NCBI GenBank assembly: GCA_040954595.2
Contig: CM082584.2
Span: 12,834,001 to 12,898,000 of the forward strand
Direction: 5' to 3'
Source of the DNA: Balanoglossus misakiensis
Lineage: Eukaryota > Hemichordata
Length of the DNA: 64,000 nt
The number at the start of each line of letters is the position of its first letter. Within the stretch, counting starts at the first letter, position 1. Under the pieces are notes generated by a model. The model had not been told where the DNA came from. It saw only the letters and a list, made by a program, of their open reading frames with translations, and did no database searches. Shown here in pieces: positions 15,470 through 27,900 of this stretch. A program made the position numbers and the translations under genes.

Positions 15470-18400
15470 GTTTAAATTTTGTAAGCAGCGTGCCAGATAT
15501 ATTTTTTCTGAGAAGGAGAAAAATTCCACAGAATTGCAGCTCTGTGGTTCTAAATCATTCAGTTTCGCATTTATTCTCTACACTTCACACATAATCCGAT
15601 TGCGTGTTGCCAAGCAGCTTTGAGACAGTGCAGTTACGTTATCGTGTTCACCTGGGTATTGAGCGGCGCCATGCTTAACGGCTTTCCCTTCAGTAAACGA
15701 TAACCAAGGGTGTCGGTGACCCTTCAAACGATCCATCATTCCGTGGAGACATCAAACACAGCTTGGGATGTGGATATGGCGGGCGTTGTTGTACATCTAT
15801 ACAAGCGCGTCACATCGATTTGAGACGGTGTTATAGTGTGAGGTAAAAACGCCTTCCTTCCAAGAACAAATCAATCGGACAGAGCATGTGATAAAACGCA
15901 ACAGAAAAGAAAGAAAACTGCCGACACAGCACCTCCCCCGTATTTTCGATCACATCATATAAAATATGTACACCATACCAATATAAATTGAATACCACCA
16001 TTAGATTGACATAAAGACAGGCCTCGCAGGCGTGACTGGTACAAACAGCAGGGCCCGCTTTCCAATTTAATAACGATCCTGCAACAGTAACACCATGCAT
16101 CATTTATACAAAGAATAATTAGGATCCCACAAATCGCCGGGATGAACGCTAGAAGGGATTTTTCAAGTTATTTCGAGATTACGATCATCAACATTTCCGT
16201 GCGCAGAATCGCGAAATCGGACGATGATTGCTTTTAAATATCCGATGATGTGATACGGACCAAACACTGGATGAGACTAATTCACCGTATCGCACACGAC
16301 ATCAGGACAGACGACAGCCATCATGTCAAATATGCTGTAAGCTATCAAATACAATACCAACAGGGAAAAATAAATTGAAAATTCAATATAGACTCGTAAT
16401 ATATAACTCGAACTCATGCTGATTCTTGGATGGAAAAATACGGAGGTATATCCACCGCCCTAGTTCACAATGTTTGAACAAAGAACACATCACAGTGAAC
16501 TACTGTGATGTGTTCTTTGTAAGATGGATTGCGTACCCTGGCCTAGTTCGACAAGCAAATGAGTTTGAAGTGAGACGCATCAACATCAGTGATAAATTGG
16601 ATGCTTGGAAAAGTATTATATAGATTTCTAAAGTTATTACTTTTACAGAACAAAGCGTCTCAGACATCCTTCACCTGCTCTGTGTACTTTTGCCAGTGGG
16701 TGACACTTCCTTGTTGCTTATCGAGACTGAATAAAATGATCGGAAAAGCTGGCTATACTAGACGCACACATGATGTGTATGTCATGTCTCCCGGGGAAGG
16801 GGGCCTTCTCGAGTCTGATCGGGGTGTCCGTTGATGTGAAGAGACGGGAACACGGTGACTTTATTTGGAAAGGACCATCCATGGGACATGACGCTACAGG
16901 TGTCGTCGTTTGGCCAAAATTTGATGGGGTCTGCGAATAATTGTCATTCCTCATCGAAACCAGTGACAAAGGTCAGGTGAATCATGACGCACAAAGTAGG
17001 AGAAAATGCGACAGTATACTTTAATAATGGAGAAAAAATGCCGAGGACGTATTATTAGTTTAATCACGGGACTATAAATTACTTTTGTTGTACGCGGTAT
17101 TTTAACGTCGACGGTATGAAATGCGCACCACAGGGAAATATGATTAACAGATGCGTCGATTTGCAATTACCGTCCTTTTTGCAATTTCCAAGATAATGAT
17201 GAGTTGTGCCTCGTATATACGACAGAGCATGAGAGGAATGCTTGTCATCACCAAGCGATGCAAAGCGAAACGCCTAGGCAACTAGAAGCGCCACCTGTTG
17301 GCGTGTTGACGCCCATAGGCCATAACGTTTTAACTTGCTCCCAGCATATACTCCTCCTTTTCTCTGCAGTGTCAATGGGTGGCTGGGTATATGATGTCAT
17401 GTGTGAAATTCACTGAAGACAGATAAAATTTGTTCATGCATTCATGTCAGATCCTGAAGCTTAGTACATTAAAATAAGGTCGCAATGACTTGACATCCAT
17501 TAATAAACAGCCAGCACTGCACTGACCCGTTGCTTTGCATTTCTGATGCAACATGGGCTGTCAGCCTTCAGGGAATACTTTTCTACGAATCGTATGCTTG
17601 AAGAACATTCAACATTGCTGATAAAGATTTGCATTCGACCGTTGCCAAGGGAGATTCGCGTATACGGTTGAAGAAACTCTTAATGTTGTCATCATACGGT
17701 GGCATGAAAATACGTTTAATATAACATTCTTGGCTTTCTGGTTTCTCATCCTGTATAACATCAATGATATTTCTACTCCCCATGTACACCTGGGAATGTG
17801 TTATTCGCCTATCGTACGCATCACATGACCCCATTTCAACTGACTGACTTTTCACTCGCGGTAAAATGAAATGAAATATTCATCACCACGTCGCCAAAGA
17901 TCAACAGGGTTATTCAAGACTGTTCAAATGGGGCTAAGAATTCTTGTTTTGTTCGAACGCCGCCATTGCACCGAGCGACATGCCGAGACTGGAGATAGAC
18001 GTTATTGTCCAAGCTGTCATTCCTTGTGCCGACAGTGAAGCAATGTTATCGCGTATCCGTGCCCATGGAAACGCCTTAAAGAGCCAGCGTGTCGGAAAAG
18101 GGAAGAAAAGAAAACCAACCAGATTAAATTTGCCTCCGGATGGGAGTACGTATACGTGTTGTGCGTTTGCTACGTGGATTGACTTCAAAAACCATACAAG
18201 AAAACGCCTGAATCGCTAGAATCAATTCACCTCACCCTGGTGCATTTGCAACAAAAGTAGATTGAATGATAAAGACTCCCATGTTTTGCACTCAACCTTT
18301 CCAAAACTGCGATAGCATAACAATGGTCAATACTTTGTATTTTAAACATATTCTTTTCGTTCTTGCATATTCGGTAATGTGGGAGCTAAATATGCTATAC

Positions 18401-20990
18401 GTGTAATAGGATGCCGAAAATTGTTCCTGCTTATTACGATGTTTCTGCTTATTATAGCTTTTCTTTTTTGGCTCATATATCCCATGAATCGACAGGTAAA
18501 TGTGCTCAAGGCACTTCACAATTATAACTCCTGGTCACTGGACCTAATTTAATTCCACTCAACTCCCTGGGGAGCAAACAGCAGCTCGCGTGAGTACGCA
18601 GCCGTAATCAGTGCAGCTAAGATAAACGCATTTCAATCTCATTACAATATCTGTCCTACCAGGCACCATTTACTCCTGAGTTTGGGAGATGGACCGGACA
18701 ACCTACATATACCCTGGTTAAAGAATCCCAAGATGCAACAACACGCATGTTATCCTATGACGTAGACAAATGATGTTGCTTCAGTGGACACGTGATTTCG
18801 CGTCAGCATATACGTGGTCTTGTGTGTTAATGGGGAACTAGTCATCTTGAAAGCATTGGTGAGTTTAGTGCGCCGGAAGTTCCTAACAAAGTCGGAGTGG
18901 CAGACCTAAAATGAGCAAACAAAGCGAGACGTGACACGAATACAGGGACCCTTGCTGTAGTACAATGCTGTCAGTTAACGCTGCGAGCGTGCCAGGTGTA
19001 TGCACACATCACGATCTTTTTGTTATGCAAACATTTGACGGGTTGGATGTGTTCGCTTCCAACACGTATTGTTCGCTGTGTAGAGACGGTTCAATGAACA
19101 GACCAGACAAGACAAGACCAACAGCTAAACTTAAAAACCAAGTTTTATTGAGACAAAATTATTTTTATTTAAAAAATCGATATTGTTTTTAACCCATTGA
19201 ATGTGATATAATACAGCAAACATGGCATTGCTATATCATTTACCCTTAAACCTGATACTACAATAAACAAACAAATAAACACTGGCACCAGTTTTAAACA
19301 CCTTGGACCAAATCTATACATGAACAATAACTAGCATTTACTACAGCCAACCCGATGAACAATTACATGTTGTATTTATAAAAAGGAGAGTTAAATGTTC
19401 CCTAAAACTAGACCTTTCCTGCCCCTGTACTTCCATATTCCCCACTACTTGTACGTCTTCGATATAACAATAGAAAGCGACTGTTTAAAGATAAAAATGT
19501 TTTCAAAGCAGCATAAGTATAAGGTGATTGTCCATGGAAGTGCTAGATTAATCTGAGTTCCAGTTTGTTGTCAGTCAAAGTTGCAATCAAAGATAATATA
19601 TACAATTGCGTGAAAGAGACAATATTGAAACCAAACTTCAACCCATAGTAATTAAGTTTTCAAGAAATTATTGTTTAGAGAAAGAACTTATTAATGTAAA
19701 TCATTGGACAATGGGTTGAGATACAGCATATGTTGGTACACACCTCGCCATAAAATGACACGTTACTTGTAAGTTATGTACAATGATCGTTTTCCGAGAA
19801 AATTTACTTAGAAAAGATTAATGTGATCGCTTAAGCAATTTCTAAGGATATTCGTGATAGTTTTAAAGTCATGGAGGAAACCTTCTAACATAAACAAGTA
19901 AACAAGTATCCTAGTGATTCGTTGCCAATCAAATTACTTTTAGGCCTATATATCCTCATCCCATTCCCTTAGGCAATTTATTCAAACTAATCCATAAACT
20001 AGAGCGATCATTCAAGGTTTATCAACTGATAAGCAATAGGGCGCATATATCTTCATCATATTTTCCCACAGGAAATACAAACGTCACTGAAGTGGAATTA
20101 AAGGCGTGAACTCGATTCGGGGACATCTATAACAAGGGGCCCACCGGAATTGCGATCGATAACAGAATTTACGCCTTTGTGACGTTAATTAAACAAGTCC
20201 AGCGACGCTGTGACGTCGACGGAAGATTTTCGGTAAACTAATTATCGGGTGCAATAACACATACTTTAGTAGCTCGTGAATTGTTTAATCGAACTTATGG
20301 TTGCATGTCTGAACGCGAGTTGTTTCGAACTTGCTCAGGGAATACGTCATCGTAATATTCGTGCTATGTGCATTGAACTTAAGCGTGTCATTCACGTCAA
20401 CAGTGAAAAAGGGTCGTAAAGCTTTGGAAAGTGTTGATGAATTGACGAACTGCATTTTAAATCTCATTTTAAAGACATTTTATGACACCTATTAGGCCCA
20501 TCGGCACTGGGTGACTCATTCTGCTCATTCTTCCTGTTCGGTCTGTCGTCATCGCGACACTAAGATTCGATTTGGTCGGGCAGGCCTGGTTTGCGATCTA
20601 ATAACTTTGCAATGAAAACCAATACACTATACACTGATTTATGATCGTAGGGTCCGGTGGTTCCAGCTTCTTTTCCTGATTCGAACTGTCAGATTCCATG
20701 TACTCGTCCAGGTGCCAAAGATACCGGATGTGACGTAATTCCTGTCATCATGCCTTTCTCTGCTGGGGCATTATGGTGACGAATGCAGACTCTGTACAGC
20801 GTTTGCCCCAGGTAGAGTGAGTGTATTGGGGCATATCCTTCTACTTTTGTCCTGGCCCTATCTGCCCATGAAACTGTTCTTTGAATCCACAACAGCAGCT
20901 GGCCAATTTGCAGGGGTACACCACAAAAAAGATACCACACCCGCTGCCGATACACAGAAGACTTAATATTAAAATTTTACCAATGAAATC
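15470..20990. other. Intergenic, no supported gene
   Basis: No stretch here shows both a recognisable protein and splice borders. Two overlapping opposite-strand ORFs at 17934-18219 (84 and 91 codons) lie in a CpG-richer patch, but neither resembles a family I know. A 19-bp perfect hairpin sits at 16478-16520. The rest is AT-rich unique-looking DNA. Confidence 0.55.
16478..16520. repeat. Perfect 19-bp inverted repeat with 5-nt loop
   Basis: acaaagaacacatcacagt (16478-16496) and actgtgatgtgttctttgt (16502-16520) are exact reverse complements around gaact. It is a cruciform/hairpin former in intergenic DNA. Function is unknown; possibly a foldback relic or a dimeric protein site. Confidence 0.85.
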
Positions 20991-20999
20991 ACCAAATAG

Positions 21000-21005
21000 T
21001 TTATT
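21000..21005 (-). terminator. Candidate AATAAA signal for the cysteine-rich gene
   Basis: AATAAA on the minus strand 204 bp after the stop codon at 21209. Its spacing supports a short 3' UTR for the gene at 21209-21649. Confidence 0.45.
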
Positions 21006-21208
21006 CATATCAAATACTTCATCCATATCGAATCGAGTAATTAATCTTCGGTTATTTCCTGTCACATAGGGTTTGTCAACCGTGAGTCAGCATCTCCCTT
21101 GAGTTATATTTTCCGGTAGATTCATTAGCAAAGAAGTGCGGAAATTACTGTGAATTATGCCAACATGTTGATATGACAGGTGCCTTTTGCGCATCACTCT
21201 TGGGGGTG

Positions 21209-21649
21209 CTAATGGGCCATGAATACACACACACATAAACTCACGATGAGCGGAATGAATAAAGCGCTCGGTGAAGCTACGACGGCGGTGCTCTTCACGA
21301 GTGGTATATTTGTGTCCGGGGTATCGCCGCGTACCCGGTAAGAACACGACTTCAGGCGGCATATACATTTGCTTTCATCTCGGTCCCAAAGACAAACGTT
21401 CCTTCTGCAATCAGCATACTCGCATTTACAGGCAACATCAGATCTTCTCATACAGAGGATTTCTTTAGGCTGGAGCACCTTCGACGTTGGCGGCGGCTGT
21501 GGGGGTGATTCTTTCTCCGGTGCCGGGGTAGCCTCTCCGCCTCCTCCTCCTCCTGGAGGGACAGTCAATGCTGCTGCCTCCGTTACTACGGAAAGCGTTG
21601 CCAGGTGCAGCAAAATTGCAGCAGTGGCGAATAATATCTTCGAAAGCAT
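21209..21649 (-). CDS. Small secreted cysteine-rich protein, probably GPI-anchored
   Basis: The 146-codon ORF is not a family I recognise. Residues 1-26 look like a signal peptide (MLSKILFATAAILLHL then ...TEAAA). Residues 31-56 are a Gly/Pro linker with six glycines. Residues 66-102 hold eight cysteines in two like units: C66-x7-C74-x-C76-x4-C81 and C86-x8-C95-x-C97-x4-C102. The end (about 127-146, PSALFIPLIVSLCVCVFMAH) is a hydrophobic tail with no basic stop-transfer, as in GPI-anchored precursors. The ATG directly follows a good splice acceptor (gtatttcag), so an upstream non-coding exon is likely. A polyadenylation signal lies at 21000. The ordered layout supports a real gene. It could be lineage-restricted. 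Confidence 0.55.
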   Translation of the reverse strand: MLSKILFATAAILLHLATLSVVTEAAALTVPPGGGGGGEATPAPEKESPPQPPPTSKVLQPKEILCMRRSDVACKCEYADCRRNVCLWDRDESKCICRLKSCSYRVRGDTPDTNIPLVKSTAVVASPSALFIPLIVSLCVCVFMAH

Positions 21650-21839
21650 CTGAAATACAAGTGGAATGTATATGTTACGAGAGCACACACAGACAAAAAG
21701 ATGGCAAGCGTCTTCTTATAAGGAGAGTGGCACATTAGAGAGTTAGAAGCTCAAGGAATCACCATATATAATTCATTCATCATCATCATCAACTCATTCG
21801 TTCATCATTAATTCATTCAGTCTTAGGTCAAAATCGTTG

Positions 21840-21840
<1 letters not shown>

Positions 21841-21916
<76 letters not shown>
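21841..21916. repeat. (CAT)25 microsatellite
   Basis: 76 bp of uninterrupted CAT/ATC trinucleotide, preceded by looser ttcatcatc and attcattca repeats from about 21775. It produces a spurious poly-serine reading frame. Confidence 0.97.
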
Positions 21917-21917
<1 letters not shown>

Positions 21918-21919
21918 GC

Positions 21920-24900
21920 ACTCCCCATCTTACATCTAACTAATTCAATTTGCAATGAGGTCACACTATACGTTTTTCGAGATACTTTAAATCGAGGGCA
22001 CGGTACACCTGTTTTTCTTCCTTAGACAAACATCTCACCATAATGGACATTTATTGTCCTGAATCCGAATTGTGACACCAAGAGCTTTCAATTAACTCCG
22101 GAATGGCAGAAAAACACCTGAGCCAAGACAAGCTTGCCAAGAAAAGACTTTTAGTGACGGGAGAGTCACAATCGTGTTCGCCGATTTCACTTAAATTACA
22201 TAACCATAAGTTGGATAATCGAACAAAGAAAATCAGACGAAACACCTGTTATAAGAAGGTACTAGGAACGGATGGGTGTTACGACGAACGAGACATCAGC
22301 TGAAGGATCTCGTAAGATAACATCTTTATTACGTTCAATAGACCGACAAGTTCCAATGTTAGCCAGCGGAGCCATAAAATCCCTAATTTGCCAGAAAGCT
22401 TAACCAAGGCGAAACGAGAGAAATGAGATTGTCCCCAGACAATCTCAGAATATGTTATAGCCGATGGGCTGTACCTAAAAATGACAACCGCGAAATGTTG
22501 CCTCGATGTTCCACCTGAAGACGAATACAGACAGGATAATATTTCACGCAAAAACTACTACGTCATATAGCAGGTATACCTTTAATTGATCAATTATGTA
22601 GCCAATTCCCGAGGCCTCGCCATTCGGATCGTGACGTATAATATGATTAAGACACGAACCCAAGACAACTGGATGAGCAACGGGATAATCTAAGCAGATT
22701 AGTAATTTTACGACTCTCCATACCGTATTATTAAATCGGCTTATGCCACGTAAGCTGTGTAAATTAACTAGCGTTCTCTTGTAAGGCCAATAAAGGGATT
22801 TACCTTCGACGACATAGATTGGGTCCACTTTACATCCGTCACATGTACGTAATATAATAAAATAGACTGCACTTTGGCCAATGAAATATCTTACTTTAAA
22901 TTAAAAATCATTGATGAATATCAAGTTTTATGATATCGCATTTGATCAATGATGGTGTACCATAGAATGACGAGAATGTAGCCTAATATGTCGATATTTC
23001 CAGACCGTCCCTTCTTTGAGAGGTTTGTTATTCCGGTGTTAATTTTTAAATAATGAAATTTAACCGCAGTAATTACCCACTTGCCATCTGAGACAATCGA
23101 TGTAATTGCAAATCTACCATTTACATAATTGACTCGAACACAAGGTAAACCACAGTCATATATGTTTGACAGTTACGTCTCTCCTCCACTCATTTCCCGC
23201 ATCATGCACTAAACTTATCAGAGCTTCCGAGCGCGACCCAGCAAATGCAATTGCCTTCGTGTTTTGAACATATGTAGTGTTGCGAGAGTCTCGCCCCGGA
23301 AAATCCAATTACATCTCAATCTCCACGATGTTTTCAAAGGCCAAAATATTCGTGATTGCATTAAAGAATTTCAAAGGAATTCACTCGAGGAACAAAGGTG
23401 AACTGATTTCGCACGTTGAATTTATTCCGCGTCTTACAATTTACGACATATTCCAAATCTCATTCGTAACGCATGTCATAAAATATCATGAATAAAGGAA
23501 GTGGCCTGATCGAATTCAACCCGCGTCCCTTCACGACACGGTGACACGTGACTCGCATGGTCGCCATCTTGAAATTCGCATGTGACTGTTCTTCCGGAAG
23601 TTGCATTACACGTACTGCTTTTTCTGATTGTACAACTATACGTTTTTAAAGAAAACGCTTGCAGACATTTTCATTAACATACCAAGCCCACTCTAAAGAG
23701 AATCACTACTTTCGGTTTCCTGGGAATTTTGACATTTTCGTAACCTGATGTTTCACTTCCTTTGGGCACATCAGTTGTCACTTTGGGATCTTCAAAGACA
23801 AACTGTGAATATCTTCGCCGAATCAGTGTCTCTTGCGACGCCCTGAAACGCCAACCTTGAGCCTTAAACGTATTAAACCATTAAAACCGAAGTACTGTCT
23901 GTGTGGACGGGGAAACCAATTCAATTTGCTGGAGGCTGTTAACTCTGATGGAAATGGAAGCTCATAGACTTATCATTTTCGTAACGAGGTATGATCCTCA
24001 ATCGAATGGAGTCTGCGTGGTACCTGCAGATATCATAATGATATTTGGTTACCATGGATAATGTAATTGCTGAGATCATGTGGATGTATCTCGGAGCAGG
24101 AAGTGACCTTTATGATATAATGGAATGATACACCAACATTAATATCTCTTACCAATTATTATACAATACGTGCATATTTGCACACTGTCTGATGCGATTA
24201 AGGTATCGTAACGATGGTAGTGATGATGTGACATTTAATTTCAACTCCGTCTTTGTTACGATTGCCAACCTCTGAAAGGAAGGCGATATTGAGAAGAACT
24301 ATTCTTTTGACGGGCATTTCACATTCTGCAACATTTGCACAAAATATCTTCATATTCGAAGACTAAGACACGCCTTCATGTACATATATGCGCCTAAGTA
24401 AATTAGAGGTGACTGTGATCCTTCAAGGAACCTGCAGGGGAAATGACCCCTTTCAAACGCAGAACTATCCACACAACACTGAGCTGGAACCTCTTTCAGT
24501 TTTGAAAAGCCCGGATGTCAGCGAATACATGCAGCTGCATAAAGAACACGTGACAAAGGCGACACCTGGAATTTGAGTGACCCATGCTGCAGATAAGAAA
24601 CGTAGATATGCACACACATTCCTCTATTTGTGTGTTCATCCACCACCTTCACCATCTTTTTTGCAGCGTTAACATTGTGAATTAATCAAGCGACCATTTT
24701 GAGTTCCTCATGTTACCAAACTTGAAACCTCATCTCCCCTCATCCAGAACTTTCCTAATGAGCCCCTATTAAACGAGGATTTGAAGTAAATTGAGTGGCT
24801 ATATTCTTTTCCAATATGGCTACTAGCACATTCAAGGGTTGCAAATAAGTCGTCTGTCAGTGAAAAAAAAAACATACTGGCGAAGACAGTTCATTAGTGT

Positions 24901-27900
24901 GAGAAGCGACTGCATTTATGCGTGTACACGTCTCTCTATAATATACGAGGTTCACGTGACCTTGCGTGAAATGGCGATAACGAGGCGCTTCTCTGGTGCC
25001 ATCTTGTCAGACGACATAATATGGCAAAACAGTTGATATAGCAGCGGTGGGAATTGAGCAAACAAAAACTCACAAACAGCCGCACCTTTCTCTTATACAG
25101 TCATTTAAAATTGCCCGTGAAATTATCGACTCGTTCCCCTGTGTATTCGAATGGGGTAATAAAATCCAGTTCCGACGGGTGATGATTTGTGCCATCGGAC
25201 AAAATTGACACAACGCGGTATTTTTTGCTCGCACGAGTGCTCATCATGTTTAGCAGGGGCTATTGCACAGGAATACTGAATTTGAAGGCGGGCGTTGTCA
25301 ATCGCACACACTGTGTACTTCTCATGCTCCCCACTACTGTCTGTGCTTCCAGGAACGAACTAAATCCATCATAACTCTGATTATTGAACGGGCAAGAATT
25401 AATTGGATATATTTTGGGAACACAAAGTTTTAATTACCGATACTATATTAAACATGGTCTGATACGGTCCAATCGCCACCTTCAGCCTAATCATCAACAA
25501 ATGAACAAAGACAGTGTCCCTTTCTGCATCGGCTGTAAATCATTTGTCTACTCAAGCAAGGAAAATTCATTATTTCTACGGAGATAGCCATAGATACACG
25601 AACACAACTGCGCAGATTCTATCGTATCGCAAAGGATGATGGGACACGGCGCCATCGTACTCACTGTGTATGTATTCCGTGTCTATGATTGAACGTAGAA
25701 TGACCGAGCGACCCGTAAATGAAAATAAGGTCAATGCTTTTACATGATAAATGTTCTTGGATGATAAACGTTCTTGCGCTATCTTATAGGACGAAATCGG
25801 TTTAGGGGCCGGATGTGCTCATGACTGGTGGCAGCCATCTTGTTCCTTGTCTGAGCAAGATGGCGGAGCATTGAACGCTAGAATTTCGTGCCGGCTATCT
25901 CGTGTACATACACGTATTTTCAAAACGTCGGATACTAAATAGATAGATCGTATCCGTATATTGTCTTAAACATTTGACCCTAGCCATCGCTTATGTCGCT
26001 GCTAATCTCAAGCTCTTTATCGTCATGGCAACTGAGTTTGCCGGGATAAGTCTCGTTGCAAAGCCCAGTACCGGCTAGCGGCTAAGCTCACTGGCTTATC
26101 ATACCACTTAATGTATTTGGTATTAGTAATTGTGATGGCAGATAAAATATTATACGTGTAAATAAACCGGTTGCCAATATGGACGGAGCCCGAAGTCGAT
26201 CACGTTTCATCAGACTTCTTCTTACGCGGATTAACACAACGGCTGCCAGACAGCCTTATCTCCGACGGGCATCGTGGTCACTGCGCGTATTGATTCTGAA
26301 GAGCAGTTTAGTCACCGGGAACAGGAAAGAGCCATTGCTTCAGATACGTGACGCCATTTAAAGGGGAGGTCGATGAATTTTTGATGGAGATGCATCGGGG
26401 TGTGTGATGAATGATAAAAAAGTACAGGTGTCACCTGCAGACTTAAAGGCCGGTTCAGGAAAAATGGCCGTTACTAAAGAACAAGAATCGCGTCCGGCAT
26501 CATCTTGAGATGCCAGTTAGTTTGCAGAAACATCATCATGATCATACACACATGTTGCGTTTCGTTTAGTGACGAAATTCACCAGGGAACAGCCATTCTA
26601 AAATTCGCTTTCAACTGAGACACACGATTATCATTCATCTTATATACGCCAAAAATAAAATAATTATGCCATTAATTCTGCAGAAGCAATTACAGAACGA
26701 TACTGTTAAATATTCAATCCTATTTCTCTGTTCAAGCAGAACTATTTGATGTCAAGTTATTGTCGGAGAATCAGTTAGACGTCGGTGATCCGCCGAATGA
26801 ATTGCCGCGTTTGATCACCGACGTGTAAAATAGGGTCGTTCCGCATGCATGAGATGACTCCTACCATCGCCCTGCTTTATCATGTTGGGATTTCGGAGCG
26901 GTGACGTAAATCACGGAACTATTTGAATCTCGAGTAGCATTTTGTTCGATCGCATGCAGCTGTACTGCATCGATTTTTAACACCGATTTCATTTGCAAGC
27001 AAACCACGAATCTGCGCGAAATTTTACGATAAAAGTTGAAGGAAAATATCCCATTATTACTTTTGAACCAGGAGTTATTATCGAGAGATAGAAGCTCAGT
27101 ATAAGTGGCCTATGACCAGGTTTTACACGGTCAACCTGTCGTCTGAATCTTGAGGTCACCGTCAGTTCTTGAGATCCGATCTGCGTTCACTGATACCGGT
27201 TTGGAGCAATAATTCTGTCTATTAAAATCTCGACTTGCATCATAAATTATGGCCAATGGAAATAGCATCTCTCGTTTCCTGATGAATATTCAAAAGCGGT
27301 GAAAATGGCTCGTGCATCAAAAGGCGCTGTCATCAGAAATATAACGATAAAATTGGCATTCTGGGTAATCTAAATCCTGCGCAATGATACTCTGCCGTGT
27401 AATGTATCTTGTGTGGGAAATGCGCAGTTCCGTCAAACGAGGTGCCACTTAACCTTTCAGCTAACTCATCTAGTCCATTAACAACGATGTGTCTGCGCAT
27501 TCTGGCTGACGGCAAAAAAAGAAGACAATTTTCGTTCTCATTAAAAAGGCGATGCCACTGGAACCATCTGCATTCATTATCACACAAATTATGTCATATT
27601 GACACCGTTGGCGTTGTTTTGCAAAGAAATCTAGTGACGCGGTGGACGCCTGGTGAGAATTGAATTCTTTATCGTCTGCTGGCAGTGAGACTTTTGAGAA
27701 AAGGGAGAAGATAATAGTGAAAAGGATGTGGAATGGATTTGATAGGAAATGCAAATCTACGCTGGATGCGGGGCTATCCTTTAATTCGATTTGCGCAATC
27801 AATTAACTGCGTTATCAAGCATCTGGGAGACATGGCGAAATCCTCATTGTATCGATCGGGCATTATAAAACACGAAACATTACCGTAACGCCGAGAGCAT

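Noticed and set aside
17934-18219. Overlapping ORFs of 84 (minus) and 91 (plus) codons
   Set aside because: Neither has a recognisable domain; at most one could be real and nothing favours either.
20689-21065. Short minus-strand ORFs with a transmembrane-like stretch (KILILSLLCIGSGCGIFFVV)
   Set aside because: They lie in the likely 3' UTR and downstream of the cysteine-rich gene. The true ATG form is about 61 codons, and no family is recognised.
21837-22025. Poly-serine ORF
   Set aside because: It is simply the CAT microsatellite read as TCA.
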